Position numbers and translations under genes: made by a program
Notes under the pieces: generated by a model
What the model saw: only the letters and a program-made list of their open reading frames with translations
What the model was told of the DNA's origin: nothing
The model's database searches: none
In this document: positions 1 to 8,573 of the stretch, in pieces
Position numbering within the stretch: the stretch's first letter is position 1
Layout: each line of letters starts with the position of its first letter
NCBI GenBank assembly: GCA_963833885.1
Contig: CAWHZU010000019.1
Span: 62,001-126,000 of the forward strand
Source: JASHPR01 sp963833885
Lineage (GTDB): Bacteria; Actinomycetota; Actinomycetes; Streptosporangiales; Streptosporangiaceae
DNA length: 64,000 bases
Direction of reading: 5' to 3'

Positions 1-125
1 CAGGCGGCCACCGGTCGCGCGCATGATCCTGAGCTGTGCCCTGGTCATCCACCGCATGAAGGCACGGTCACGGTCACCGACCTGCCTGCCACGGGTGCCC
101 GCGGAAGGGAGCGGACCCTGCTGGC

Positions 126-599
126 TCATCGCTGCTCCCAGGCTGGGCTGCTAAGGAACCAGGTATCGAAGCGCTCCTGCTCGCGAAGCAGGCTGTCGCC
201 CGGCAGCGTGCCGAGCGCGATGCGTTCCAGCATCCGGAAGTACTCGAACCGGTCGGTCCCCGGGGCGATGACGATCAGCAGGTCGGCGGGATGCCCGGGC
301 AGAGCGGCGAACGCGTGCGGCACGGCAGGCGGGACAACGAGCAGGTCGCCTTCCCCTGCCTGCACAAGCCGGTCTCCCACCAGTACCTGCGCACGGCCGC
401 TGAGCAGGTAGAAGAGCTCGGTGCCGAGCCTGTGGCGGTGTGGCTGCGCGCCGGCTACACCGTCGGCGAGGGTGACCCGGACGACGCTGAGCGCGCCGCC
501 GGTCTCGGTGGCGTCGGCGAGCAGGCCAATGGTGGCGACGTGAGGGCTGCCGAGCACGGGCATGTCGCTGTGATTGACGATGACGGGGTCTGCTGGCAT
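126..599 (-). CDS. Cupin-domain protein
   Basis: Small single-domain cupin of 157 residues. The core shows the metal-site pattern PHRHRLGTELFYLL followed by GEGDLLVVPPAVPHAF, the usual two cupin motifs, so a metal-dependent beta-barrel is likely; the substrate is unknown. I place the start at the ATG at 599 rather than 63 bases further upstream, because the extension crosses the repeated AT-rich promoter elements at 631-673 and looks non-coding. The gene is divergent from a TetR-type regulator and is its likely target. Enzymatic versus ligand-binding role cannot be told from sequence. Confidence 0.8.
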   Translation of the reverse strand: MPADPVIVNHSDMPVLGSPHVATIGLLADATETGGALSVVRVTLADGVAGAQPHRHRLGTELFYLLSGRAQVLVGDRLVQAGEGDLLVVPPAVPHAFAALPGHPADLLIVIAPGTDRFEYFRMLERIALGTLPGDSLLREQERFDTWFLSSPAWEQR

Positions 600-630
600 G
601 GTCACGACGAGCCTCCAGCGGCAGATATCT

Positions 631-673
631 ACGAACGCCGTACATAATTTAACTACGAACACTGTACATAATT
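631..673. promoter_or_regulatory. Direct-repeat operator/promoter between cupin and tetR
   Basis: Two near-identical 19-bp elements lie 24 bp apart: 631-649 and 655-673, both of the form ACGAAC-NN-yGTACATAATT. Each also contains a TAC-N7-GTA half-symmetry. This is the only AT-rich stretch in the divergent gap. It probably carries the -10/-35 signals and the binding sites of the adjacent TetR-family protein. Functional assignment is inference. Confidence 0.55.
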
Positions 674-692
674 AGAAGCGCTCAAGGTAGGG

Positions 693-1387
693 GTGGTTGC
701 TTCGGAACGAAGGAAGCCGGGACCGAGTCCCCGGTTCACTCACGAAGAACTGGCCGGGCTGGCCCTGGCCATCATGGACGCGCATGGCAGCGCGGCCCTT
801 ACGGTGCGCCGACTGGCCCAGGAGGCCGGCATGGCGACGACGGCCCTCTACAACTACTTTCCGAGCAAGGACGACCTGCTGGACGCGGCGATCGACGCGG
901 CGGCCGGAGAGATCCGACTTCCCGAGCCGTCGGCGCAGGCGTGGAAAGAGCAGCTGACCAGCGTGGCTCGGGCATGGTTCCGGCAGGCCTGCGGCATCCC
1001 GGGGTGGCCCGGCTCCGCTTCGACCGCCCGCTGCAGAGCGGCCGCGCCCTGCGGGTAACCGACTGGGCCATAGCAGTGCTATGTGCTGCGGGCCTCAGCA
1101 AGCCTGAAGCCGTCGCCGCGTTCAAGGCACTGACGGTCCTCACCTTGGGCAGCGCCGCTGCTGCCGTCGCGGAGTCCCGCCCCCGGGAGCGCCAGCAAGC
1201 CGCGGCCCGCCACGCCTCGATCGCCGCCACGGAACTCCCCGCGATGGCAGCCGTCGCCGCCGAGCTCACCAGCGCGCTCGGCGGCGACCAGGCCTTCGAG
1301 CTAGGCCTGGCCGCCCTCCTCGACGGCATCGAGCAACGCATCGCCGCTGCCCGGCGGTCCAGTCAGGATCGCCCACACCGTGCCTAG
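693..1387 (+). pseudogene. TetR/AcrR regulator, interrupted by a one-base frameshift
   Basis: The GTG start at 693 follows AAGGTAGGG. The first ~105 residues carry a good TetR N-terminal HTH (LTVRRLAQEAGMATTALYNYF, then SKDDLLDAA). The frame then runs into low-complexity residues and stops at 1058. The C-terminal ligand-binding half continues in another frame from about 1003 to 1387 (HPGVARLRFDRPLQSG... through LLDGIEQRIAAA). The change of frame corresponds to loss of one base near the GGGG run at ~1000-1006. Joined, the two parts make a protein of ~230 residues, normal for the family. It is either a decayed gene or a base-calling error. The 3' end overlaps the stop of the convergent P450 gene. 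Confidence 0.75.
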
Positions 1388-2583
1388 CCTGGAAATGGGC
1401 TGAACTCTACCCAGAGCTCGCGCAGCGTGCGGGTGAAGTAACCCGGCATGAACTCGGGCTCAGAGTCAAGCACCAGCCGGATCCCCGGCAGCGCGCGCAG
1501 CAGCTCCTCGAACAGGATGCGCAGCTCGAGCCGGGCCAGGTTGGCACCCAGGCAGAAGTGGGTGCCGAAGCCGAACGCCACGTGGTGGTTGTGCCGCCGG
1601 GTCACGTCGAACCGGTCGGGCTCGCTGAACGCCCGGTCGTCGGAGTTGGCTGCCCCGTACATGAGCAGTACCTCGTCGCCCGCGCGCAGCCGCTGGCCGT
1701 GCAGCTCGTGGTCCACGGTCACCGTCCGGCGCATGTTCAGGATCGGCGTCGCGCACCTGATGAACTCCTCCACGCCGGTGGACCCGATGACCGCCGGATC
1801 CAGCAGCAGGATCTGGAGCTGATCGGGAAAACGCGCGAGGTTCCACACCGTCTGCCCGATGACCGACCGGGTGGTCTCCGCCCCGCCGTCGAGCAGCAGC
1901 AGGCCCTCCTGGATGATCTCCGGGAGGTCCAGCGGCTCGCCCGCTATCGCGCCGTGTGCCCAGACGGACACCAGGTCATCGCGCGGGTCGCGGCGGCGAG
2001 CCTCGATCAGCTCGGAAAAGGCGGCGACGAATTCGCCGATGGCCTCCGGCGACCCGGCCGGCTGGCGGGAATCGTCGTTGCGGAAGCCCGCGGAACTCAT
2101 CGTCCGCTCCGACCATTCCATGCACTTATGCCAGTGCGCACGGTCGAAACCCAGCAGCTCGGCTATGACCATGGCGGGCAGCGGCGCGGCGAGATCCCGG
2201 ACGACGTCCACGGTCCCTTTTTCCGCCGCCGCGGCGATCAGCTCGGCCACGATGGCCCGGACCCGCGCCTCGTGCCTGCGCACCGCACGCGGAGAGAACC
2301 GGCCGGACACCAGCTTGCGCTGCTGCACGTGCCGCGGGTCGTCCCGGTTGATCATCGAGGCGGTCATCTCGATGAGCGGCCGGCTCCCGCTGGCCGAGCT
2401 GTACCGGGCGGTGTCGCGCTCGACGGCCAGCACGTCGCCGTGCCGGGAGATCCCCCAGATCCGGTTGACCGGGTCCCAGTAGACCGGCGCGTCGTCCCGC
2501 AGCCACTGGTACGCGGGGTGCGGGTCCCCGGCGTACAGGTACGGATCGAGGATGTTGAGCGTCGCGCCGGACGTGGGGCTCAC
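1384..2583 (-). CDS. Cytochrome P450
   Basis: Soluble bacterial-type P450 of 399 residues. The I-helix oxygen-binding signature is GGAETT (about 233-238), the K-helix ExxR is EFIR (273-276), and the heme-ligand loop is FGFGTHFCLG with Cys near 344. All core elements are intact. The GTG start at 2583 follows a GGAG. No ferredoxin or reductase gene is adjacent, so redox partners must come from elsewhere. Substrate unknown. It lies downstream of an orphan peptide-type binding lipoprotein on the same strand, separated by a perfect hairpin. Confidence 0.93.
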   Translation of the reverse strand: MSPTSGATLNILDPYLYAGDPHPAYQWLRDDAPVYWDPVNRIWGISRHGDVLAVERDTARYSSASGSRPLIEMTASMINRDDPRHVQQRKLVSGRFSPRAVRRHEARVRAIVAELIAAAAEKGTVDVVRDLAAPLPAMVIAELLGFDRAHWHKCMEWSERTMSSAGFRNDDSRQPAGSPEAIGEFVAAFSELIEARRRDPRDDLVSVWAHGAIAGEPLDLPEIIQEGLLLLDGGAETTRSVIGQTVWNLARFPDQLQILLLDPAVIGSTGVEEFIRCATPILNMRRTVTVDHELHGQRLRAGDEVLLMYGAANSDDRAFSEPDRFDVTRRHNHHVAFGFGTHFCLGANLARLELRILFEELLRALPGIRLVLDSEPEFMPGYFTRTLRELWVEFSPFPG

Positions 2584-2637
2584 GGGTGACGGCTCCGCTC
2601 AGCGAAACTGCAATGGCATACCTGCTGCGGACAGTCC

Positions 2638-2670
2638 TGCGGGTGTGCCGGATTACCCGGCACACCCGCA
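2638..2670 (-). terminator. Perfect 14-bp hairpin, probable terminator of the binding-protein gene
   Basis: Arms TGCGGGTGTGCCGG and CCGGCACACCCGCA enclose a 5-base loop. It lies 37 bases beyond the stop of the binding-protein gene and before the P450 start. There is no T-run, as is common for GC-rich actinobacterial terminators. Confidence 0.6.
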
Positions 2671-2706
2671 GGTTACGTCAGGTGATTGCGTGCGTCACCT
2701 GTCCCG

Positions 2707-4581
2707 TTACTTCGTGTAGTACCAGTCCTCTGGGTTGAGACCGAGCGTCGAGGACTCGGGTGTGACGCCCTTCAGGTTGCTGGCGATCTCGGCCACGAGG
2801 TAGGGGGCGTTTACCTGCCATTCCACCGGCAGCTGCTTGGCCAGGTAGTCCTGCCACGAATACATATAGGACAGGTTGGTGCTGGTCAGCGTCTTCTCGA
2901 TCATCGCGTCGTTGGACTTGTTGCAGTAGCCGCTGGAGTTGGCGATCGCACCGCACAGGAACAGCGTCTCCCCGGTCGGGTAGTAGTCCGGCGCGAACGA
3001 CCAGCCGAGGCCCCAGTCCGCCATATCCCAGTTGCACGGGATCTTGGCGACCACGCAGTTGCCCGCGTCGGTCGAGACCACGTTGTCGAACGGCTCGGGC
3101 TTCAGGTTCAGCTTGATCCCGACGCCCGCCGCGCTGGACTGCAGCTGCAGCAGCTCCTGCGCGATCCACGCGCTCCCGGTCGCGTATGCGAACGTGAAGC
3201 TCAGCGGGGTTCCCTTGGTAACCCCAGTGCCGCAGTCGCCCGCGGCCGAGCCCGCCTTGGCGCAGGTGGTCGTCCCGTTCGACGCCACGCTCCAGCCGTT
3301 ACTGGTCAGCAGCGCCTTCGCCTTGGACGGGCTGTAGGGGAACGTTACGCCCTTCTTGCCCTGCGGCGACAGCCACGAGGTCGCCGGGTAGCTGCCGACC
3401 GGCCCGTTCTGGGTCACCCCGTACCCCTTCAGCGGCCCTGCGAGGTCCGCAGGCTGGTTCATCAGGTACGCCAGCGCCTGCCGGAAGTAGAGCTGCTTGA
3501 AGATCGCGGCGTGATCGGAGACCGTGGACTGCTCGTTCAACGTGTAGTAACTGACTCCCCAGGTGACCTGCGGAGCGAGGTAATAGCCGGACAGCGGGTT
3601 GTGGCCCACCGACGCGCCGAGCGGCTTGGACGGCAGGTCCTCGGTCGGGATGTAGCCGACGTCGACCTTCGTGCTGGTGCTCGGCGACCGCAGGACGCTG
3701 TACTCGGCGGCGTCGGTGGTGAACGGCACCTCCTGGAACTGCGACAGGTGCGGCTTGTTCGGCCCCGAGTACAGCTTGTTCGGCACCATCGTCAGATGCC
3801 CGTCGGCGTTGAACGCGCTCAGCTTCCACGGCCCGTCCACGACACCCCACAACGGCGACGTCGCATACGAGCCCAGGTCCTTGGCCTGCGTGTTCAGGTA
3901 GCTGTAGACCGCCGCGCAGTCGCTGACCGTCGTCGAGCAGTGACTCGGCCCCGACGCGGTCTTGTCCCACGCTTCGGGCATCGGCGTGATCTGGCTCAGC
4001 TCGTTGTACAGGAACCAGTTATGGCTGTAAGCCTTGTCCATCGTCATCGTCAGCTCAGTGGAGCTGACCGCCTTGATGTTGCTGACCACGGTGTTCGGGA
4101 ACCCGGTATAGGCACCCCAGTCCACATCACCCACCGCCTGCAGCATGTTCAGCCAGAACATCACGTTCTGCGCCGTCACCGCCTGGCCGTTAGACCACTT
4201 GTACGGCTTGAGCTTGATCGTCACCGTGTTGCCGCTGAACGTCGGGGCGTAGGCCAGGCTCAGCGAGGTGTTCATCGTGGGCGCCGCGCCGGTGCCGAAC
4301 CAGTACAGCGGCCGGTACAGCATCTGGTTGAAGTCGCTGCTGTTGCTCACGCTGATGAATTCGCTGCTCTCGAACGGGAAGATGTAGTTCGGGATGTCCG
4401 ATGGCAGCTCGGCCCACGTCGCGGTGCCCCCGCTGACCGGGGTCGTGCCTGTGGTGGACGAACTGCTTCCTGCACAGCCCGCCATGGCCAAGGCCAGCGC
4501 AACCACGCTCGCTCCCACCGCAAGTGTCTTGCGGCGAAGCCTGGAGATACATCTGCGTTGATGATCTGGGGTAGGCCACAT
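2707..4581 (-). CDS. ABC-type oligopeptide/nickel-family substrate-binding lipoprotein
   Basis: SBP_bac_5-type extracellular binding protein, 624 residues. The N-terminus has a basic stretch, a hydrophobic segment and a lipobox ALAMAGC with the lipidated Cys at 36, followed by a Ser/Thr/Gly-rich linker. The body shows typical family phrases (SQITPMPEAWDK near the hinge; WGLGWSFAPDYYPTGE near the C-terminal lobe). The ATG at 4581 follows GGAG at suitable distance. No DppB/C/D/F-type permease or ATPase gene is nearby, so it is an orphan receptor that must share a transporter encoded elsewhere. Ligand unknown. Confidence 0.9.
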   Translation of the reverse strand: MWPTPDHQRRCISRLRRKTLAVGASVVALALAMAGCAGSSSSTTGTTPVSGGTATWAELPSDIPNYIFPFESSEFISVSNSSDFNQMLYRPLYWFGTGAAPTMNTSLSLAYAPTFSGNTVTIKLKPYKWSNGQAVTAQNVMFWLNMLQAVGDVDWGAYTGFPNTVVSNIKAVSSTELTMTMDKAYSHNWFLYNELSQITPMPEAWDKTASGPSHCSTTVSDCAAVYSYLNTQAKDLGSYATSPLWGVVDGPWKLSAFNADGHLTMVPNKLYSGPNKPHLSQFQEVPFTTDAAEYSVLRSPSTSTKVDVGYIPTEDLPSKPLGASVGHNPLSGYYLAPQVTWGVSYYTLNEQSTVSDHAAIFKQLYFRQALAYLMNQPADLAGPLKGYGVTQNGPVGSYPATSWLSPQGKKGVTFPYSPSKAKALLTSNGWSVASNGTTTCAKAGSAAGDCGTGVTKGTPLSFTFAYATGSAWIAQELLQLQSSAAGVGIKLNLKPEPFDNVVSTDAGNCVVAKIPCNWDMADWGLGWSFAPDYYPTGETLFLCGAIANSSGYCNKSNDAMIEKTLTSTNLSYMYSWQDYLAKQLPVEWQVNAPYLVAEIASNLKGVTPESSTLGLNPEDWYYTK

Positions 4582-4708
4582 GGCCGAGGGCTCCTAACTT
4601 CCGTCTGCTCCCATGACGAAGGCGGGCAATGGCGTTCCGCCGCGCTCCTCGTTGAGACGCCCCGCCCCGTCTGGTCACGCTACGACCGGTGCCATAGGGC
4701 GTCCAGGG

Positions 4709-5737
4709 TTACAACCGGGCCGAACCGACTTCGCGGCCGTACCGAGACAAACGCGTAATAATGTGACGGCCGTCGAACAATCTTCGGTAACGGTCGGCCG
4801 TTGCGAAGTAAAGAAAAGGCAAAACGGCGCGGCCGCCGACGGTGAGGACGATAAGGCACCCGGCGATGAGCATGAGGCCGGCCCAGCCGGCAACGGGCAG
4901 GCGTTCGCCGACGACCGTCACCGCGAGAATGGCGGCGACCGCAGGTTCGAGCAATGACAGGGTCGTTGCGGTGCTGGCGCAAACGCTCGCCAGCGCCCAG
5001 CCGAACAGCAAATAGCCGGTGAACATGGGGACCAGCGCCAGGTAAGCCCCGACGGCTGCGTTGGCCCAGGACGCCGCCAGCGGTGCCCCGGTGGCCAGCA
5101 GCACGGGCAGGAGCAGCAGTCCGCCCAGTCCGAAGACCGAGCCCATGGCCGCGCGGGTGGTCACCCCGCGTCCGATCAGGCGGTGCGCGGCCCATGAGTA
5201 GATGGCATACGTCGTCCCGGCGGCGAGGCCGAGGCCCACGCCGAGCACTGTTGACCACCCGGCCGCGTGGCCCGCGTGGCCGGCCTGCGCCCCGGTGATC
5301 TGGCCCAGGCACAGCGCCACGATGCCCGCCAGGCCAAGGGCGGCGCCGGCCATCCAGCGCGCGGTCAGGCGATGCCGGTCGATGACGCGTTCGGCAAGCG
5401 CAGACGCCAGCGGCGCCGAGCCGATGGACACCACGGTCCCCACGGCGACCCCGGCCACGCGCATGGAGGTATAGAACACCAGCGGAAAGACGGCCACCGC
5501 TACCCCGCCCAGCAGCACCAGGCGCCACTGGACCCGCAGTGCCGCGCGCTGGCGTGTCATCGGCGCCGCGGCGGTAAGGGCCTGCAGCAGCCCGCCCAGG
5601 CCCATCGCGGCGGCACCGATCGCGAGCGGCCCCACCGCGGGGGCGAAGGTGGCGGCGGTGCCGGTGGTACCCCACAGGACCGACGCCGCGAGCACGCACG
5701 CCGTTCCCCGGCCCGCGTGGCCAGCCGCCGGCGTCAC
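4709..5737 (-). CDS. EamA/DMT-family transporter
   Basis: Integral membrane protein of 342 residues with about ten hydrophobic segments arranged as two EamA repeats (ASVLWGTTGTAATFAP near the N-terminus; SVCASTATTLSLLEPAVAAILAVTVVGE in repeat two), typical of drug/metabolite exporters. The GTG start at 5737 overlaps the stop of the upstream tetR gene (GTGA), so it is translationally coupled and very likely the regulated efflux pump. The last ~35 residues are hydrophilic and extend beyond the usual end of the family. Confidence 0.88.
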   Translation of the reverse strand: MTPAAGHAGRGTACVLAASVLWGTTGTAATFAPAVGPLAIGAAAMGLGGLLQALTAAAPMTRQRAALRVQWRLVLLGGVAVAVFPLVFYTSMRVAGVAVGTVVSIGSAPLASALAERVIDRHRLTARWMAGAALGLAGIVALCLGQITGAQAGHAGHAAGWSTVLGVGLGLAAGTTYAIYSWAAHRLIGRGVTTRAAMGSVFGLGGLLLLPVLLATGAPLAASWANAAVGAYLALVPMFTGYLLFGWALASVCASTATTLSLLEPAVAAILAVTVVGERLPVAGWAGLMLIAGCLIVLTVGGRAVLPFLYFATADRYRRLFDGRHIITRLSRYGREVGSARL

Positions 5738-6342
5738 AGCGCCTCGAGCAGGCCGGATGCGATCCGGCGGGCATGCTCCAGCCGGACGTCGTCGCCCTCC
5801 AGGCCGGCCCGCGCCATCGCGCCTTCGAGCAGGAAGGCCAGATGCTCGGCCATCGCGCGGGCCAGGCCGGGGCGCCCGGGCAGCAGGTCATCCAGGTGGC
5901 CGGCGAGCAGCCCCTCGACCTCCTCCTTGTGCGCGCGCACCACCGCCCGTCCCGGGTCACCGGCGGGCAGTTCGGCCGCCGCGTTGAGCAGGCCGCAGCC
6001 GCGGAAGCCGTGCTCGTAGGCCAGCGCCGCATGATCGGTGTAGGCGTCGAAGACAGCCAGGACGCGTTCGCGCGGGCCGGCGGCCAGTTCCAGCCGCTGG
6101 CGGTACAGGGCCAGCCACTCTTCGTGCCGGGCCTCCAGGTAGGCGCGGATCAGGTCGGCCTTGGACGAGAAGTTGTTGTACAGGCTCATCTTCGCCACGC
6201 CAGCCTCGGCCGTGATCGTGTCGATCCCGGTCGCTGCCAGGCCATTGGCGTAGAACCGCCGGGCCGCGGCCTCGAGCAGCTGCTGGCGCGCGCGCCCCCG
6301 CCGCCCCGCCGGTACAGCCGGTTCCGTCCCGCGTTCGTTCAC
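5734..6342 (-). CDS. TetR/AcrR-family repressor of the DMT exporter
   Basis: 202 residues. The N-terminal HTH is clear (GIDTITAEAGVAKMSLYNNFSSKADLIRAYLEAR). The GTG start at 6342 is preceded by GGAGAGG. The C-terminal domain resembles TetR_C proteins that sense small hydrophobic ligands. It is co-transcribed with the overlapping EamA transporter, and a palindromic operator lies 45-60 bases upstream, so autoregulation and control of the exporter are expected. Inducer unknown. Confidence 0.9.
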   Translation of the reverse strand: MNERGTEPAVPAGRRGRARQQLLEAAARRFYANGLAATGIDTITAEAGVAKMSLYNNFSSKADLIRAYLEARHEEWLALYRQRLELAAGPRERVLAVFDAYTDHAALAYEHGFRGCGLLNAAAELPAGDPGRAVVRAHKEEVEGLLAGHLDDLLPGRPGLARAMAEHLAFLLEGAMARAGLEGDDVRLEHARRIASGLLEAL

Positions 6343-6360
6343 CGCGCCACCTCTCCAGGA

Positions 6361-6405
6361 CTAGGCAGGTCAGTCTACCCATAATAGGTAGATCGGTCTA
6401 CCTAG
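6361..6405. promoter_or_regulatory. TetR operator with perfect palindrome GGTAGATCGGTCTACC
   Basis: 6387-6402 reads GGTAGATCGGTCTACC, 6-bp perfect arms around four bases. A degraded second copy (CAGGTCAGTCTACC) lies at 6365-6378. Both are immediately upstream of the tetR-EamA operon. Dimer binding by the adjacent TetR protein is inferred from position and symmetry. Confidence 0.65.
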
Positions 6406-6427
6406 GAGGGGCGTGGCGCGATGAGGC

Positions 6428-6976
6428 TCAGATGACGTGCGGGATCAGCATCTTGGTTGACTGCTTGTACTGGGGATACGTGCTGGGGAACTGTTCCGCC
6501 ATGTAGCGCTCTTCCATGACGGCACTGAAAGAGAAATACACACCCACGAATATGACGGCCGCGAGCCAGTACAGGCTGACCGCGATCGTGGTTCCGATCG
6601 CCGCCAGGATGATGCCGGAGTAAATGGGGTGGCGAATGGTCCGGTATGGACCCGTCGTCACGAGTTCCGGATCGGTCTTCCTGGACATCGGCATGCCCCA
6701 GTTCCGGCCGATGTAGAGCCTGGCCCAGACGGCCAGCCCCAGCCCGAGCACGAAGATCGCGGTGCCGATGCCCTGCAGCCACGGGTTACTCGTCGACCCG
6801 TTCCCCTTGAAAACTCTCAGATGGAACACGAGAAGAAAGACGAGAATGGCCAGTACCCGGATGCCCGCGAACTGGCCCCACCGGTTTTTCCCGGCCTTCA
6901 CGCCGATGGCCGCGGCGAACCAGAACACCCAGAAGACAGCCCAGCCGACCAGGATAATAACGTCGATGACATGCAT
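6428..6976 (-). CDS. Isoprenylcysteine carboxyl methyltransferase-like membrane protein
   Basis: 182 residues, about four to five membrane segments, with the C-terminal signature of the ICMT/PEMT superfamily: LVTTGPYRTIRHPIYSG followed by a hydrophobic hairpin and EERYMAEQFPSTYPQYKQ. These motifs bind SAM and the methyl acceptor in the family. The start at 6976 is chosen because AAGGAC precedes it and the upstream extension is not conserved in character. Bacterial homologues methylate unknown small or lipid substrates. It stands alone downstream of the PQQ-type lipoprotein gene. Confidence 0.82.
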   Translation of the reverse strand: MHVIDVIILVGWAVFWVFWFAAAIGVKAGKNRWGQFAGIRVLAILVFLLVFHLRVFKGNGSTSNPWLQGIGTAIFVLGLGLAVWARLYIGRNWGMPMSRKTDPELVTTGPYRTIRHPIYSGIILAAIGTTIAVSLYWLAAVIFVGVYFSFSAVMEERYMAEQFPSTYPQYKQSTKMLIPHVI

Positions 6977-7034
6977 AGAAGTGCCGTCCTTGCCGTCGGT
7001 GCTCTCATGCCAAGTCCCCCGCGCGTGACGAGGC

Positions 7035-8573
7035 TCAGGGGACGGTGTAGGTGACCACCTGCGGCGATCCGCCCTTGGCCCCGAAGACTGTGGAGCCGCC
7101 CGCGGGGACGATGATCGCGTTGCCGGCGATGGCGATGGGCGCGTTGGTCGAAGCCGGCAGGCTGTGACGGTAGACGATCGCACCGGTGGACCGGTTCAGG
7201 GCGATCAGGACGCCGTTGTAGAGCGTGGTGACGACCAGGTCGTCGGAGACGGTAGTGGCGCCGAACGGCATGGCCGGGACCTTGGTGTCCCATTCGACGT
7301 GACCGGTGGCCAGGTTGAGCGCCACTATCTCGCCGGTGCCGTTGCCGTCCGGGGTCCCGAGGGGATAGCTCATCTTGGGGACGGTGAACGGCAGGTCGAC
7401 GGTTGCGACGTACACGCTGCCGCCGGCCATGGACATGTCGGTCAGCACGCCGCCGAGCGAGCCGGGCAGGATCGTGTAGGGCGCCGTCAGCTTCAGGGTG
7501 TGGTCCAGCGCCTCGGCGGGATAGCCGTCCGAGCGGCTGTGCTCGCCGACCGGTGTCTTCCAGATGAGCTTGCCGGTGCTGGCGTTCATCGCGAAAACAA
7601 CGCCGAGCTTGCCGGAGCCGATGATCGCGGGCGCGCCGTTGATGGTCGCTGCGATCGGCGAGGACTGCGTGTCATGATCCATGAAGTCGTTGGCCAGGCC
7701 CTGGTAGTACCAGCGCAGCTTCCCGGTCGCGGCGTTCAGGTTCACGTCGCTGTCGGTGTACAGCTGCGCGGAGGGGTCGGCGATCGCCGTGGCCGCCGAC
7801 TGGTACGGGTTGCCGATGCCGAAGGTGACCGATCCGTCGCTGCCGACCAGCGGTGTCTCCCAGGCGCCGCCCGAGCCGACACCGACCGCGTTCGCCGCCT
7901 TGTCGACGCTCACCAGGGTGTTGAACCGCCACAGCAGCCGTCCGGTCGCGGCGCTGAGGGCCATCAGCACGCCGCCGCCATGCGCCAGGCCGTAGGCACT
8001 GGCCAGGTAGACGCGCCCGCCGGCCACCTGCGGCTGGATCTCGAAATAGCCCTCGCCGCTGCTGAGCAGGTTCTTGCTGGTCCATACGGCCTTGCCCGTG
8101 CTGGCGTTGAGCGCGAAGACCGTGGTCGAGGTGTCCCCGTAGACGGTGCCGCCCGCGACCGCGACGCCGTCGGGCCCCGGGCCGCTCTTTTCCGGCGAGT
8201 TGACCTGGTACTCCCACTTCAGCTTGCCGGTGGCCAGGCTCAGCGCGTAAACGTTCGCGTTGAGGTCCTGCATGTAGACCACGCCGTTGGTGACGACCGG
8301 CGCCGCCGCCAGCGAGCCGTACGTCGGAGCGGAATGCACCGCGGAACCGGTCAGCTTGAACGTCCACGCCTGCCGCAGCCCGGACACGTTCGCAGATGAG
8401 ATCACCGAGCCCGTCGCGACCCGCGTGTTCGCGAGGTCTCCATTCGGGTACGGCCACGACCCGGCCGGCCTCGGCGCCTTCGGATTGCTTACCGTGCTCC
8501 CGGTCGGCCCGCTGGAGCAGCCGGCCGCCAGCAGACCCGCCGCGACGAGCGCGGCGGCGGCGGACCGCCTCAC
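7035..8573 (-). CDS. PQQ-type beta-propeller lipoprotein
   Basis: 512 residues. The GTG start at 8573 overlaps the previous stop (GTGA) and is preceded by GGGGAG. A lipoprotein signal ends at LLAAGC (Cys 19). The rest consists of repeated PQQ/WD-like blades (VYALSLATGKLKWEYQ, VFALNASTGKAVWTSK, LMALSAATGRLLWRFN, VFAMNASTGKLIWKTP, IVALNLATGHVEWDTK, LIALNRSTGAIVYRHS), consistent with an eight-bladed propeller outside the membrane. The classic tryptophan-docking motifs are present, but I see no clear quinoprotein-dehydrogenase active-site cluster, so a scaffold or binding role is as likely as catalysis. Third gene of a PadR operon. Confidence 0.85.
   Translation of the reverse strand: MRRSAAAALVAAGLLAAGCSSGPTGSTVSNPKAPRPAGSWPYPNGDLANTRVATGSVISSANVSGLRQAWTFKLTGSAVHSAPTYGSLAAAPVVTNGVVYMQDLNANVYALSLATGKLKWEYQVNSPEKSGPGPDGVAVAGGTVYGDTSTTVFALNASTGKAVWTSKNLLSSGEGYFEIQPQVAGGRVYLASAYGLAHGGGVLMALSAATGRLLWRFNTLVSVDKAANAVGVGSGGAWETPLVGSDGSVTFGIGNPYQSAATAIADPSAQLYTDSDVNLNAATGKLRWYYQGLANDFMDHDTQSSPIAATINGAPAIIGSGKLGVVFAMNASTGKLIWKTPVGEHSRSDGYPAEALDHTLKLTAPYTILPGSLGGVLTDMSMAGGSVYVATVDLPFTVPKMSYPLGTPDGNGTGEIVALNLATGHVEWDTKVPAMPFGATTVSDDLVVTTLYNGVLIALNRSTGAIVYRHSLPASTNAPIAIAGNAIIVPAGGSTVFGAKGGSPQVVTYTVP

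Noticed and set aside
2686..4758. Long plus-strand open frame (690 codons)
   Set aside because: Antisense shadow of the binding-protein gene; composition rich in Arg/Val/Gly with no domain.
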